A stretch of DNA of 64,000 nucleotides from Streptomyces hayashii (GCF_024539815.1 NZ_JAHHIU010000088.1:34992-98991), one strand, 5' to 3'; positions 28,107-37,911 are shown, numbered from the stretch's first letter. The notes: generated by a model not told the origin, from the sequence alone. Program-made: numbers and translations.

Positions 28107-28982
28107 GTGACCACCGCTCGCCCGTCGTCCCGTCCGTCCTGTCCGCCCCGCCCGTCGGGCCCTGCCGGTCCGACCCGTCCGGCGCGTCCGGCACGTGGGC
28201 TGGCCGCCGCTCTGGCCTGCGGAACCCTGCTGGTCACGGCGGCCTGTTCGAGCGGGGACGACAGTTCGTCGACCGGCTCGGACGTCGCGGCGGCGCCGGT
28301 CGCGGGACGGACCACCGCGCCCACCACCCTGCCGCTCACGAACGCCCGCGCACGGATGGCGCTGATCACCGAGGGCGACCTGGAGGACGACTGGACACAG
28401 GTCAAGACCGCGGGGAACTGGCACGACCGCCTCCTCGTCGGCAAGGTCGACGTCGCCCAGTTCCTCACGGCCAAGACACAGGCGGCCGCCTGCCAGCGGC
28501 TGCTCGACGGGCTCTACGAGGACGACCTGCTCGGGAAGCCGTCCGGCGGATCGGCGCTCACCGGCTTCCAGCAGGGCGAGGCCCGGCTGTTCTACCAGGT
28601 GGCCGCCTACGACAAGGCCGACCTGGACAAGTCGCTGGCCTGGCTGAAGTCGCTGCCGACCGAGTGCGACCAGTTCAACGCGGTCGGCTCGCAGAACTCC
28701 ACGCGCTCCGTGCAGGTCGTCGAGGCCTCCCTCCCGAAGGCCGGCGACGCCCGGCAGGGCCTGACCGTGACCGTGAAGGGCGTCTCCGGCGGCGCTCCCG
28801 TCACGCTCACCCTGGACGTCGCCGTCGTACGGGTCGGCGACGACGCGATCACGGTCATCAACGGCGGGACCGACGGTGTGGACCACGACAGCACCGACGA
28901 CGCGGTCAGCCACGGCACCACGCGGCTCAAGGACGTCCGGGAAGGCCGTACACCGGCCCCGGAACCCAGCCAGTTCGACTGA
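28107..28982 (+). CDS. secreted lipoprotein of unknown function
   Basis: 291 residues from GTG 28107 with AGGAGG five nt upstream. A Pro/Arg/Ser-rich N-terminus leads to a hydrophobic segment and the lipobox VTAAC (Cys about 47), then an Ser/Asp-rich linker. The mature part is soluble, with an ITEGDLEDDWTQV segment and a central two-Cys pattern (AAACQRLL and PTECDQF). It resembles the many Streptomyces sensor-like lipoproteins; no enzyme motif is visible. Whether it belongs to the downstream hydroxyproline operon is unclear, since a promoter is seen in the gap. Confidence 0.7.
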   Translation: MTTARPSSRPSCPPRPSGPAGPTRPARPARGLAAALACGTLLVTAACSSGDDSSSTGSDVAAAPVAGRTTAPTTLPLTNARARMALITEGDLEDDWTQVKTAGNWHDRLLVGKVDVAQFLTAKTQAAACQRLLDGLYEDDLLGKPSGGSALTGFQQGEARLFYQVAAYDKADLDKSLAWLKSLPTECDQFNAVGSQNSTRSVQVVEASLPKAGDARQGLTVTVKGVSGGAPVTLTLDVAVVRVGDDAITVINGGTDGVDHDSTDDAVSHGTTRLKDVREGRTPAPEPSQFD

Positions 28983-29004
28983 GCGCGAGGGGTCGTCCGG
29001 CCTT

Positions 29005-29040
29005 CTTCCTCGCCTCTGCGCCATGTGACATATTACTGCT
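29005..29040 (+). promoter_or_regulatory. candidate promoter giving a leaderless mRNA
   Basis: CATATT, an AT-rich -10-like block in GC-rich DNA, lies about ten nt before the GTG at 29041, and no Shine-Dalgarno sequence fits in between. Transcription would start at or near the start codon. The same TGTGACATATTAC stretch could be the site of the downstream GntR protein. Confidence 0.4.
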
Positions 29041-30234
29041 GTGACCCCTCGACCCAGCGGTGACGTCGTGGTCGTCGGCGCCGGCATGGTGGGCGCCGCC
29101 TGCGCGCTGTACGCGGCACGTGCCGGCCTGGAGGTGATCCTGGTCGACCGCGGCCCGGTGGCCGGTGGCACGACCGGCGCGGGCGAGGGCAACCTTCTCG
29201 TCTCCGACAAGGAGCCCGGCCCCGAGCTCCGACTCGCGCTGCTCTCCGGCCGGTTGTGGCGGGAGCTGGCGGAGGAAGGACTCGCGGAGGCCTTCGAGTA
29301 CGAGGCCAAGGGCGGGCTGGTCGTGGCGTCGACCCCCGACGCGCTCGCCTCGCTGACGGAGCTGGCCGCCGGGCAGCGCGCGGCCGGGGTGTACACCGTC
29401 CCCGTCGACGCCCACCGACTGCGGGACCTGGAACCGTACTTGGCCCCCGGGCTCGCCGGCGGGGTGCTGTATCCGCAGGACGCCCAGGTGATGCCCGCCC
29501 TCGCCGCCGCCCACCTGGTGCGGGCGTCGGGCGCGCGCCTGGAGAGCGGTCGCACGGTGACGCGGATCCTGCGCGGCCCGGACGGCGCGGTACGGGGTGT
29601 GCGGACCGACCGGGGCGACCTTCTCGCTCCGGCCGTGGTCAACGCGGCCGGCACCTGGGGAGCCGACGTGGCCGCGCTGGCGGGCGTCGGGCTGCCCGTA
29701 CTGCCCCGCCGCGGTTTCGTGCTGGTCACCGAGCCGCTCCCGCCCCGGGTACGGCACAAGGTGTACGCCGCCGACTACGTGGCCGACGTGGCGAGCGACT
29801 CGGCCGCGCTGCAGACCTCTCCCGTCGTCGAGGGGACCGCCGCCGGGCCGGTGCTGATCGGCGCGAGCCGTGAACGGGTCGGTTTCGACCGGTCCTTCTC
29901 ACTGCCGGCGGTACGCGCCCTGGCGGCGGGCGCCACACGGTTGTTCCCGTTCCTGGAGCACGTCCGGGCGATGCGCACGTATCTCGGCTTCCGCCCCTAC
30001 ATGCCGGACCATCTGCCGGCCATCGGCCCCGACCCGCGCGTGCCCGGGCTGTTCCACGCCTGCGGACACGAGGGCGCGGGCATCGGGCTGGCGCCCGGCA
30101 CGGGCCTGCTCATCGCGCAGTCCCTCGCCGGCAAGAGCCCCGAGCTGGACCTGGCGCCGCTGCGCCCCGACCGGTTCGACGACCCCGATCACCCGGACCG
30201 CCGTACCGAGGAGACCGCCCCGTGGACCCACTGA
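29041..30234 (+). CDS. FAD-dependent oxidoreductase, D-hydroxyproline dehydrogenase subunit
   Basis: 397 residues of DAO type: DVVVVGAGMVGAACALYAARAG at the N-terminus binds FAD, GGTTGAGEGNLL follows, and the C-terminus has CGHEGAGIGLAPGTG. With the next two genes (a 2Fe-2S protein and an FAD/NAD oxidoreductase) it matches the three-subunit HcnABC-like dehydrogenases used for cis-4-hydroxy-D-proline. Its 3' end overlaps the 2Fe-2S gene by 13 nt. The operon also encodes an epimerase and a DapA-type lyase, which supports the pathway assignment. Confidence 0.85.
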   Translation: MTPRPSGDVVVVGAGMVGAACALYAARAGLEVILVDRGPVAGGTTGAGEGNLLVSDKEPGPELRLALLSGRLWRELAEEGLAEAFEYEAKGGLVVASTPDALASLTELAAGQRAAGVYTVPVDAHRLRDLEPYLAPGLAGGVLYPQDAQVMPALAAAHLVRASGARLESGRTVTRILRGPDGAVRGVRTDRGDLLAPAVVNAAGTWGADVAALAGVGLPVLPRRGFVLVTEPLPPRVRHKVYAADYVADVASDSAALQTSPVVEGTAAGPVLIGASRERVGFDRSFSLPAVRALAAGATRLFPFLEHVRAMRTYLGFRPYMPDHLPAIGPDPRVPGLFHACGHEGAGIGLAPGTGLLIAQSLAGKSPELDLAPLRPDRFDDPDHPDRRTEETAPWTH

Positions 30235-30521
30235 AGCCGGCCCGGGCCCGCCCCGGCGCCCCGTTCACCATCGCCTTCGACGGCCGGGAGATCCCGGCAC
30301 TGCCGGGGCAGAGCATCGCCGCCGCCTTGTGGTCGTCCGGGGTGACGGCCTGGCGCACCACCCGGGGCGCGGGCGGTGCACGCGGCGCGTTCTGCGGGAT
30401 CGGCGTGTGCTTCGACTGTCTGGTGAGCGTGGACGGCCGTCCCAACCAGCGTGCCTGTCTGGTGCCGGCCGTGCAGGGCGCGGACGTCCGCACCCAGCGG
30501 GGAACGGGGCACGGTGACTGA
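30222..30521 (+). CDS. (2Fe-2S)-binding subunit of the hydroxyproline dehydrogenase
   Basis: 99 residues. The plant-ferredoxin-type cluster is bound by the Cys set in FCGIGVCFDC and RACL (spacing C-x4-C-x2-C...C). PGQSIAAALW is typical of the small HcnA-like subunit of amino-acid dehydrogenases, where it relays electrons between the two flavoproteins. It overlaps both neighbours, so the three chains are made together. Confidence 0.85.
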   Translation: MDPLKPARARPGAPFTIAFDGREIPALPGQSIAAALWSSGVTAWRTTRGAGGARGAFCGIGVCFDCLVSVDGRPNQRACLVPAVQGADVRTQRGTGHGD

Positions 30522-31950
30522 GCGACGGCCTGTGCTGGCGGTGATCGGAGCCGGGCCCGCGGGCCTCGCCGCCTCCCTTGCGGCCGCGTCCCGGGGTGTG
30601 CCCGTGGTGCTGGTCGACTCCGCCCCGGCGGTGGGCGGACAGTTCTACCGGCAGCCTTCACCGGGGCTCGGGGCGGGCGGGCCGCAAATGCTGCCTCACC
30701 AGCGGCGCACCTGGGACCGGCTGCGGGCCGGACTCGACGCCCATCTCGCCGCCGGACGCGTCTCGCATATGAGTGACCGTCATGTGTGGTGTGTGGAACG
30801 GGAGTCGGGCGGTTTCGTCGTGCATGCGCTGCTCGGCCCGGAGCAGGAGCGGTCCGCGGCGTTCCGCGTCGACGCGGTGCTGCTGGCCACCGGCGGCTAC
30901 GAGAAGGTCCTGCCGTTCCCGGGCTGGACCCTGCCCGGAGTGGTCACCGCGGGGGGCGCGCAGGCCCTGGCGAAGAGCGGGCTCTCGCTGCCCGGTCGCA
31001 CCGCGGTGGTCGCCGGCTCGGGCCCGCTGCTGCTGCCCGTCGCGACCGGCCTCGCGGCGGCGGGCGCCCGGGTCGTGGCCCTGGTCGAGACGGCGACTCC
31101 GGCCGGCTTCGCGCGTCAGGCCCGGACATGGGCGACGGCACCGGTCAGGCTCGCCGAGGGAGCCGCGTACACGGCCCGACTCCTGCGCCACCGCACGTCG
31201 GTGATGTTCCGTCACATGGTGGTGGCGGCCCACGGCGGGGAACGGGTGGAGTCCGTCACCGTCGCCGCGTCGGACGCCGACGGCCTGCCCGCGCCCGGCT
31301 CCGAGCGGCGACTCGACTGCGACATGCTCGCCGTCGGCCACGGTCTGCTGCCGCACACCGACCTCGCGGAGGGCCTCGGCTGCCGCCTCGACGCAACCGG
31401 CGTCCGGGTCGACGACGAACAGCGCACCGACGTCCCGGGCGTCTGGGCCGCGGGCGAGGTCACGGGGATCGGCGGCGCACCCCTGTCCCTGGCCGAGGGA
31501 CACATCGCCGGCCGATCGGCGGCCGCGAGGCTGACCGGCACGACCCCCGACCCGCGGGACTGGGCGCCGGCCGCGCGGTCCCGCACGCGGCTGCGGACCT
31601 TCTTCGCGGCGCTGGAGCACGCATACGGCGGCCCGCCCGCACGGTGGCCGGAGCAGGTCACCGACGACACCCTCGTGTGCCGCTGCGAGGAGGTCACCGC
31701 CGGCGCCGTCCGCGAGGCCGTGGGGACGCTCGGCGCGGGCGATCTGCGCACCGTGAAGCTGCTGACCCGTGCCGGAATGGGCTGGTGTCAGGGACGGATG
31801 TGCGAGCCCGGGGTGGCGGGCGTGGCCGGCTGCCCGCCGACCCCGGCACGACGGTTGCCGGCACGACCCGTGCCGCTCGGCGTGCTCGCCGCCCCGACCG
31901 ACCCCACGCTCCCCGGTGATCTGAACTTTCCGTACAGCGAAGGGACTTGA
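30514..31950 (+). CDS. FAD/NAD(P)-dependent oxidoreductase subunit with C-terminal Fe-S domain
   Basis: 478 residues from GTG 30514, which overlaps the previous stop by eight nt. It has a first Rossmann fold (VIGAGPAGLAASLAAASRG), a second one (VVAGSGPLLLPVATGLAAAG near 185) and a C-terminal BFD-like segment with Cys in LVCRCEEV and WCQGRMC (residues about 395-430). This is the HcnB-like large subunit. The order beta-gamma-alpha is kept as in other hydroxyproline dehydrogenases. Confidence 0.85.
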   Translation: MTERRPVLAVIGAGPAGLAASLAAASRGVPVVLVDSAPAVGGQFYRQPSPGLGAGGPQMLPHQRRTWDRLRAGLDAHLAAGRVSHMSDRHVWCVERESGGFVVHALLGPEQERSAAFRVDAVLLATGGYEKVLPFPGWTLPGVVTAGGAQALAKSGLSLPGRTAVVAGSGPLLLPVATGLAAAGARVVALVETATPAGFARQARTWATAPVRLAEGAAYTARLLRHRTSVMFRHMVVAAHGGERVESVTVAASDADGLPAPGSERRLDCDMLAVGHGLLPHTDLAEGLGCRLDATGVRVDDEQRTDVPGVWAAGEVTGIGGAPLSLAEGHIAGRSAAARLTGTTPDPRDWAPAARSRTRLRTFFAALEHAYGGPPARWPEQVTDDTLVCRCEEVTAGAVREAVGTLGAGDLRTVKLLTRAGMGWCQGRMCEPGVAGVAGCPPTPARRLPARPVPLGVLAAPTDPTLPGDLNFPYSEGT

Positions 31951-31952
31951 GC

Positions 31953-32873
31953 ATGACCACCCGCACCGACCGCCCAGACGCCGTCGCCGTCCGCCGTCCC
32001 TGGCACGGTGTCCTCGTCGCCACCGCGCTCCCGCTCGACGACGCTCTCCGCGTCGACCACGACCGCTACGCCGAGCACTGCGCCTGGCTGGTGGCCAACG
32101 GCTGCGACGGCGTCGTCCCCAACGGGTCGCTGGGCGAGTACCAGGTGCTCACGCCCGAGGAGCGCGCCCGGGTGGTGCAGACCGCGGTCGCCGCGATCGG
32201 CGGGGACCGGGTGATGCCCGGAGTCGCCGCCTACGGCTCGGCGGAGGCCCGCCGCTGGGCCGAGCAGGCGGCCGAGGCGGGCTGCTCCGCGGTGATGCTG
32301 CTCCCGCCCAACGCCTACCGCGCCGACGAGCGGGCGGTGACGGCCCACTACTCGGAGGTCGCCGGTGCGGGTCTGCCGGTCGTGGCGTACAACAACCCGA
32401 TCGACACCAAGGTCGACCTCGTGCCCGAACTGCTGGCCCGGCTGCACGGCGAGGGGCTCGTCCAGGCGGTCAAGGAGTTCTCGGGCGACGTCCGCCGCGC
32501 CTATCGCATCGCCGAACTCGCCCCCGAACTGGACCTGTTGATCGGCGCGGACGATGTGGCGCTGGAGCTGGCCGTCGCGGGCGCCAAGGGGTGGGTGGCG
32601 GGCTACCCCAACGCGCTGCCGAGGGCGTCGGTCGAACTGTACCGGGCGGCCGTCGCCGGTGATCTGACGACCGCGCTCCCCCTGTACCGGCAACTCCACC
32701 CGCTGCTGCGCTGGGACTCCCGGGTCGAGTTCGTCCAGGCGATCAAGTTGTCCATGGACGTCGTGGGCCGCCACGGTGGCGCCTGCCGTCCGCCGCGGGC
32801 GCCGCTCCCGCCCGAGCAGGAAGCCGCGGTCCGCGCGGCCACTGAGAAGGCCGTCGCCGCCGGCCTGGCGTGA
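31953..32873 (+). CDS. DapA-family lyase, probable pyrroline-4-hydroxy-2-carboxylate deaminase
   Basis: 306 residues, typical for the dihydrodipicolinate synthase family. The Schiff-base Lys is in VKEFSGD (about 172), the Tyr in VVAYNNP (about 144), and NGSLGEYQVLTPEER is the phosphate/carboxylate-binding stretch. ATG 31953 has AAGGGA upstream and follows the dehydrogenase stop by two nt. In hydroxyproline degradation this family deaminates the pyrroline product to 2-oxoglutarate semialdehyde; the assignment here rests on its neighbours. Confidence 0.83.
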   Translation: MTTRTDRPDAVAVRRPWHGVLVATALPLDDALRVDHDRYAEHCAWLVANGCDGVVPNGSLGEYQVLTPEERARVVQTAVAAIGGDRVMPGVAAYGSAEARRWAEQAAEAGCSAVMLLPPNAYRADERAVTAHYSEVAGAGLPVVAYNNPIDTKVDLVPELLARLHGEGLVQAVKEFSGDVRRAYRIAELAPELDLLIGADDVALELAVAGAKGWVAGYPNALPRASVELYRAAVAGDLTTALPLYRQLHPLLRWDSRVEFVQAIKLSMDVVGRHGGACRPPRAPLPPEQEAAVRAATEKAVAAGLA

Positions 32874-32910
32874 CGTCGCCGCACACAAGAGGACTGCACG
32901 AGGGGACTTC

Positions 32911-33912
32911 ATGCGCAGCAAACTCGTCCTGCACGCCGTCGACTCGCACACCGAGGGGATGCCCACCCGCGTGATCACCGGTGGCATCGGCGTCATCCCG
33001 GGCGCGACCATGAACGAGCGGCGGCTGTACTTCCGTGAACACCGCGACGACGTCAAGCAGTTGCTGATGAACGAACCGCGCGGCCACTCCGCCATGAGCG
33101 GCGCGATCCTCCAACCGCCCACCCGGCCCGACTGCGACTGGGGAGTCGTCTACATCGAGGTCTCCGGGTATCTGCCGATGTGCGGGCACGGCACGATCGG
33201 AGTGGCCACCGTGCTCGTCGAGACGGGCATGGTCGAGGTCGTCGAACCGGTCACCACCATCCGCCTGGACACGCCCGCCGGGCTCGTCGTCGCGGAGGTG
33301 GCGGTCGAGGACGGCGCGGCCCGGGCCGTGACCCTGCGCAACGTCCCCTCGTTCGCGGCCGGCCTGGACCGCAAGGCGACACTGCCGGACGGCCGTACGG
33401 TGACGTACGACCTGGCGTACGGCGGCAACTTCTACGCCATCCTGTCGCTCCAGGAGTTCGGGCTGCCCTTCGACCGCGCCCGCAAGGACGACATCCTGCG
33501 GGCCGGCCTGTCGCTGATGGAGGCGATCAACGCCGAGGAGGAGCCGGTCCATCCCGAGGACCCGTCCATCCACGGCTGCCATCACGTGCACCTGTACGCG
33601 CCCGGCGCCACGGCCCGCCGTTCCCGGCACGCCATGGCCATCCACCCGGGCTGGTTCGACCGCTCGCCCTGCGGGACGGGCACGAGCGCGCGCATGGCCC
33701 AGCTGCACGCGCGGGGCGAACTGCCCCTGCACACCGAGTTCGTGAACGAGTCCTTCATCGGCACCGAGTTCACCGGCCGGCTCCTCGGCACCACGGAGGT
33801 GGCAGGCCGCCCCGCGGTGCTGCCGAGCTTCACCGGACGCGCCTGGATCACCGGGACGGCCCAGTACCTGCTGGACCCGACTGATCCGTTCCCGGCCGGG
33901 TTCGTGCTCTGA
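32911..33912 (+). CDS. 4-hydroxyproline epimerase (proline racemase family)
   Basis: 333 residues. Both catalytic Cys are present, in MCGHGT (about 91) and SPCGTGT (about 253), which separates it from the trans-3-hydroxyproline dehydratases that have Thr in place of one. It converts trans-4-hydroxy-L-proline to cis-4-hydroxy-D-proline, the substrate of the upstream dehydrogenase. ATG 32911 has GAGGGGA seven nt before it and starts with the family's LVLHAVDSHTEGMPTR. Proline racemase itself is less likely given the operon. Confidence 0.88.
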   Translation: MRSKLVLHAVDSHTEGMPTRVITGGIGVIPGATMNERRLYFREHRDDVKQLLMNEPRGHSAMSGAILQPPTRPDCDWGVVYIEVSGYLPMCGHGTIGVATVLVETGMVEVVEPVTTIRLDTPAGLVVAEVAVEDGAARAVTLRNVPSFAAGLDRKATLPDGRTVTYDLAYGGNFYAILSLQEFGLPFDRARKDDILRAGLSLMEAINAEEEPVHPEDPSIHGCHHVHLYAPGATARRSRHAMAIHPGWFDRSPCGTGTSARMAQLHARGELPLHTEFVNESFIGTEFTGRLLGTTEVAGRPAVLPSFTGRAWITGTAQYLLDPTDPFPAGFVL

Positions 33913-34004
33913 GACGGCCGCACCGGCCGCGACCCGGTGGCACGTGACATGGCACAGTGCACTGGTTCAGTGACAGGGCACCGTTCGCTCCGAGGAGACC
34001 CACC

Positions 34005-34775
34005 ATGGCCGCCGCCCGGCGCACCAGCAGCGAGACACCCGCGGCTCCGACGCCGCCGACCGCTTCGGCGACCCCGGCCGTGCCCGCCGCGCCTTCCCTC
34101 CACTCGGCGGCCGGGCCGGCGCTGCCCGTGCTCGGAGGCAGGCGGAGCAGCTACCGCGAACGGGTCGCCGACGCGCTGCGTGCGGCCCTGATCGCGGGCG
34201 AACTGCTGCCCGGCGAGGTGTACTCGGCGCCGACGCTGGCCGCGCGCTTCGGCGTCTCGGCCACACCGGTGCGGGAAGCGATGCTGGACCTCGCGAAGGA
34301 GGGCGTGGTCGCCGCCGTTCCCAACAAGGGGTTCCGGGTCACCGACGTCTCCGACAGACAACTGGACGAGTACACCCACGTCCGCGCCCTCATCGAGATC
34401 CCCACCGTGGCAGCGCTGGCCACGAGCGCCGACCCGGTGTCGCTGGAGGCGCTGCGCCCGGCCGCCCGCGAGATCGTCGCGGCCGCCGTGGCGGGCGACC
34501 TCATCGCCTACGTGGAGGCCGACACCCGCTTCCACCTGGGCCTGCTCGCGCTGGCCGGCAACGCGCACCTCGTCGAGGTGGTCCGCGAACTGCGCGGCCG
34601 GGCCCGCCTGTACGGCCTGACCGCGCTCTCCGCTTCGGGCCGTCTGCTGGCCTCGGCCGAGGAGCACCTGGAGTTGCTGGACGCCCTCTGCGCCCGTGAC
34701 GAGCGAGCCGTGCACGAGGTCATGACACGGCACCTGGGGCATGTGCGGGGGCTGTGGGCGTCCGCCCACGAGTAA
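34005..34775 (+). CDS. GntR-family transcriptional regulator (FCD type)
   Basis: 256 residues. An Ala/Pro-rich leader of ~40 residues precedes the winged helix ([20 protein letters not shown], then [16 protein letters not shown] about 75-90); the FCD ligand domain follows with metal-type residues ([14 protein letters not shown], His about 175). GGAGA sits eight nt before ATG 34005. Placed 92 nt after the epimerase gene, it probably controls the hydroxyproline operon. The Ala/Pro leader could mean the true start is downstream. Confidence 0.85.
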   Translation: MAAARRTSSETPAAPTPPTASATPAVPAAPSLHSAAGPALPVLGGRRSSYRERVADALRAALIAGELLPGEVYSAPTLAARFGVSATPVREAMLDLAKEGVVAAVPNKGFRVTDVSDRQLDEYTHVRALIEIPTVAALATSADPVSLEALRPAAREIVAAAVAGDLIAYVEADTRFHLGLLALAGNAHLVEVVRELRGRARLYGLTALSASGRLLASAEEHLELLDALCARDERAVHEVMTRHLGHVRGLWASAHE

Positions 34776-35016
34776 GGCCCCGCCTTCGGTGCTCGCGGTT
34801 ACGACCCGCCGCACGGCAGGCCGTTCGCTGCACACTCGGGCGGCTCGCCGCACGGCGGGCGGCGGCTCGCTGCGACCTCCCCCTACCCGGGCCCTCCCCC
34901 GGCGCCACCCCCGGGCGACGTCCACGCCTGTGATCCTTGTCGCTGGTGTGGGAAGAGTGAAGAGAGTGCCGATCGGGAATGCAACTGCCCGTATGCGAAA
35001 GGGTGGTGTCGTTTCT

Positions 35017-36315
35017 GTGGGGAAGCGCGTGAGTCGGTGCGTGATCGGCGCAGGCCTGTCGGGGCTGGCGACGGCACACGCCCTGAAGTCCGAGGGGCTC
35101 GACTTCGTCTGCCTGGAGCAGGCGTCCGACGTCGGCGGTCTGTGGCGGCAGCCGCAGGCGGGCGAGCGCGGCCCGGGATACCTGTCGCTCCACCTCAACA
35201 CCAACAAGCGGCTCACGGGGTACGCCGACTACCCCATGCCCGCGTCGTACCCCGTCTATCCCCGGCACAGCGACGTCGCCGCCTACCTGCGCTCCTTCGC
35301 CGAGTGGGCCGGCCTTCAGGACCACATCGAACTGGGGACGACCGTCGAGTCCGTACGGCCGGCGTCGGACGGAGCGTGGACGGTCGTCAGCCGGGACGCC
35401 CACGGCGTGCGCACCGCCCGCGAGTTCACCCAGGTCATCGTCGCCTCGGGACACAACACCGAGCCGGTGCTGCCCGCTCCGGCACCCGGGTCCGACCGCT
35501 TCAAGGGAACGATTCTCCACTCCCTGGACTACCGCGACGGCAGCGACTACGCCGGACAGCACGTCGTCGTCGTGGGGCTCGGCGCGTCCGCGGTCGACAT
35601 CGCGGCCGACCTGTCCCGTCACGCCGCCCGGACGGTCCTCTCGGTGCGCCGGGGCCTGCACATCCTGCCCAAGCAGGTCTTCGGCATGCCCCTGGACGAC
35701 GTCGCCGAGGCCCCGTGGTGGACGACCATGTCCCTGGAGGAGCAGCGCCGCTTCATCGAGCAGGCCCTGCTCGTCGCCCGCGGCAGGCTCTCGGACTACG
35801 GTCTGCCCGAGCCGGACCACCGGATCTTCGCCTCGGCCGTCACCATTTCGGACGAGATCCTCACCCGCATACGGCACGGCGGGATCACGCCCAAACCGGC
35901 CATCGACTTCCTCGACGAGGACCGGGCGGTCTTCACCGACGGCACGTCGGTGCGCGCCGACGCGATCGTCCACTGCACCGGGTACCGCATGGCGTACCCG
36001 TTCCTCCCGCCGGGCTGCCCGATCGGTCCGCAGGGCTCGGTCGAGCTCTACAAGCGGGTGGTCGCGCCCGACCACCCGGGGCTGCACTTCATCGGCCTGG
36101 TCCGCCCGCACGGTTCCGTCACCCGCCTCGTGGAGGCCCAGGCGCGCTGGATCGCCCGGGTCGCGGCGGGCAAGGCGGCGCTGCCGGAGCCGGAGGTCAT
36201 GCGCAAGGAGATAGCCGGCTACCTGGCCGCCATCGCCGATCAGTACGGCCGGACGCAGGGCGCGTCGATCCAGGTCGACGTGGCCCCCTATCTGGAGGAA
36301 CTGCGCCAGGAGTGA
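35017..36315 (+). CDS. flavin-dependent monooxygenase (FMO family)
   Basis: About 432 residues. FAD fold [20 protein letters not shown], then GGLWRQP; the FMO fingerprint F-x-G-x3-H-x3-Y reads [11 protein letters not shown] (about 160); a second NADP fold [16 protein letters not shown] is near 180; [10 protein letters not shown] is the C-terminal motif. Start uncertain: GTG 35017 is used, with ATG 34993 and GTG 35029 also in frame. It converges on a DMATS-type prenyltransferase gene; from memory, S. coelicolor SCO7467/SCO7468 have this pair and turn 5-dimethylallyl-tryptophan into the indole-3-acetaldoxime/acetonitrile. The same step is predicted here. Confidence 0.85.
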   Translation: MGKRVSRCVIGAGLSGLATAHALKSEGLDFVCLEQASDVGGLWRQPQAGERGPGYLSLHLNTNKRLTGYADYPMPASYPVYPRHSDVAAYLRSFAEWAGLQDHIELGTTVESVRPASDGAWTVVSRDAHGVRTAREFTQVIVASGHNTEPVLPAPAPGSDRFKGTILHSLDYRDGSDYAGQHVVVVGLGASAVDIAADLSRHAARTVLSVRRGLHILPKQVFGMPLDDVAEAPWWTTMSLEEQRRFIEQALLVARGRLSDYGLPEPDHRIFASAVTISDEILTRIRHGGITPKPAIDFLDEDRAVFTDGTSVRADAIVHCTGYRMAYPFLPPGCPIGPQGSVELYKRVVAPDHPGLHFIGLVRPHGSVTRLVEAQARWIARVAAGKAALPEPEVMRKEIAGYLAAIADQYGRTQGASIQVDVAPYLEELRQE

Positions 36316-36410
36316 CGTCACGGCGGCCGTGCGCCCTCACGCACGCCGGCGATCCTCGGCCGTGCGCCGATGAGGCCGCCCGGGCGGTCGGGGCGGCCCC
36401 ACGTTCGCAT

Positions 36411-36458
36411 CCTCGTGAGTCCTCGTGGCCTCGTGAGCCCTCGTGGCCTCGTGAGCTC
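36411..36458. repeat. CCTCGTG repeats in a 314-nt spacer
   Basis: CCTCGTG occurs five times; the 18-nt unit CCTCGTGGCCTCGTGAGC is present twice in tandem (36421-36456). The whole spacer 36316-36629 between the convergent FMO and prenyltransferase genes shows no coding sequence and no convincing T-tailed terminator. Confidence 0.75.
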
Positions 36459-36629
36459 TCATGGGACGAGGGGAACGGTCCGGCCACGTCGGCGTACCGG
36501 TCCCCTCGGGCTGCGTGACGCGGGGTGTGGGGCGCGGTCACACCCCCGGTCGGGTCAGCGGCGACGGCCCTCGGATGCCGCCGCGGAGCGGGCCCCGCCG
36601 TCTCGTCGTCCCCGCAGGCGGTCCTCCGG

Positions 36630-37877
36630 TCACGGGCCGGCCGGCAGCGGTGCGGACGTGAGGGCGACGCCGGCCAGGGACTCCGCGGGCTCCGCCCTCG
36701 CGACCGGGTCGGAGCCCGGGGCGGGCGGCCGGACCTCGTACGCCTCCGAGGAGATGTACGTCATGACCCGCGGCGGGCGGCCCCGCTGGTGGGCCAGGCC
36801 CAGATAGGCGACGAGCCCCACTCCGTCCTCCGGCCGCCGCTCGCTGATCGCGGTCGGGGCGCGGAGCACCGGGGTCGGGTCGACGCCGTAGCGGCCGAGC
36901 AGTTTCGTCGCGCGGACCAGGGCCTCGCCGTCGTGCCGGGCGTAGTCCCGCACCGGGACGTAGAGGGTGAAGCCGCTCGGCAGACCGGCTCCGGTGTCGG
37001 TGAAGGCGTGGCAGGTCTGGACGGGCCGGCGGACGACCCGTGGCCCTGTCCCCTCCCCCTCCGCGGCATGCGCGCGATCCGCATCGGCTTCGAGATCGCC
37101 CATCACGACGTCGGTGTCGTGACCGGCCGCGATACGGAAGAACTCCTCGATCTCCGCCGGGTCCGGCCCGTCGTCCATACGGCACAGGGTCCCGGCCTCC
37201 GCGGCCGACAGTCCGTCGTGCGCGAGGTAGACCTTGACCCGGGGTTCCGCCCAGTCGCCCAGATCGAGGGCGAAGAAGAGATGGCGATCGTTCTCGGGCA
37301 GCGACGCGTACGCCTCCCGGTGCCCGAGTCGTTTCAGCGCCTTGCGTACGGTTCTGGCCGCCCGCCCCCGCCCCGAGGCCGCGGGATTGAGGTAGGCCTT
37401 GACCTTCGGTACTCCGCCGGGACGCAACTCCAGCGCACACCACAGGGCCAGCGGGCCGCGGGGCGACGCAGGGAAGAAGAGGTCCTCGACTTCGTCGAGC
37501 GGGTCGGTGGTGAAACCCCAGCGCTGCGCCATCTCCCGCATCACCCGCAGGCCGGTACGGCCGTTGTGCGTCAGGTCCTGCTCGCCGGCGCCGGGTTCGA
37601 GCAGCACCCGCAGGCTCGGCGCCGCGCCCGGTTCGCAGGAGACGGAGAACTCCACCGGCGTATGGTCGTCGGAGAGGAAACTCCGGCTGGGCGGGGGCAG
37701 TTCGAGGGGGCGTTCCGCCACGGGGCCCAGCGCTTCGACGAGGGTGCGCGCGTAGCCCTCGCAGTCGGCGGCGGACAGCCCCACGTTCTCGCCCAGCCGC
37801 AGTAACTGGCGGGCGGCGTGCCCGCCGAGCGTGGCCGTCGGCAACGCGTCCACCACGCCGGCTCTGGGGCCGGTCAT
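36630..37877 (-). CDS. DMATS-type aromatic (tryptophan) prenyltransferase
   Basis: 415 residues, near the usual length of bacterial ABBA/DMATS enzymes. Diphosphate-shielding Arg/Lys/Tyr residues alternate in strands as in the family (SLRVLLEPG, PKVKAYLNP about 155, PRVKVYLAH about 215, GFTLYVPVRDY, RPPRVMTYISSEAYEVR at the end). It attaches a dimethylallyl group, most likely to tryptophan. ATG 37877 is followed directly by family-like sequence. The facing FMO gene makes this a two-gene tryptophan-modifying module. It has no export signal. Confidence 0.85.
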   Translation of the reverse strand: MTGPRAGVVDALPTATLGGHAARQLLRLGENVGLSAADCEGYARTLVEALGPVAERPLELPPPSRSFLSDDHTPVEFSVSCEPGAAPSLRVLLEPGAGEQDLTHNGRTGLRVMREMAQRWGFTTDPLDEVEDLFFPASPRGPLALWCALELRPGGVPKVKAYLNPAASGRGRAARTVRKALKRLGHREAYASLPENDRHLFFALDLGDWAEPRVKVYLAHDGLSAAEAGTLCRMDDGPDPAEIEEFFRIAAGHDTDVVMGDLEADADRAHAAEGEGTGPRVVRRPVQTCHAFTDTGAGLPSGFTLYVPVRDYARHDGEALVRATKLLGRYGVDPTPVLRAPTAISERRPEDGVGLVAYLGLAHQRGRPPRVMTYISSEAYEVRPPAPGSDPVARAEPAESLAGVALTSAPLPAGP

Positions 37878-37911
37878 CCGACCTCACCCCGCGCAAGGGG
37901 GCCGACAAGAA

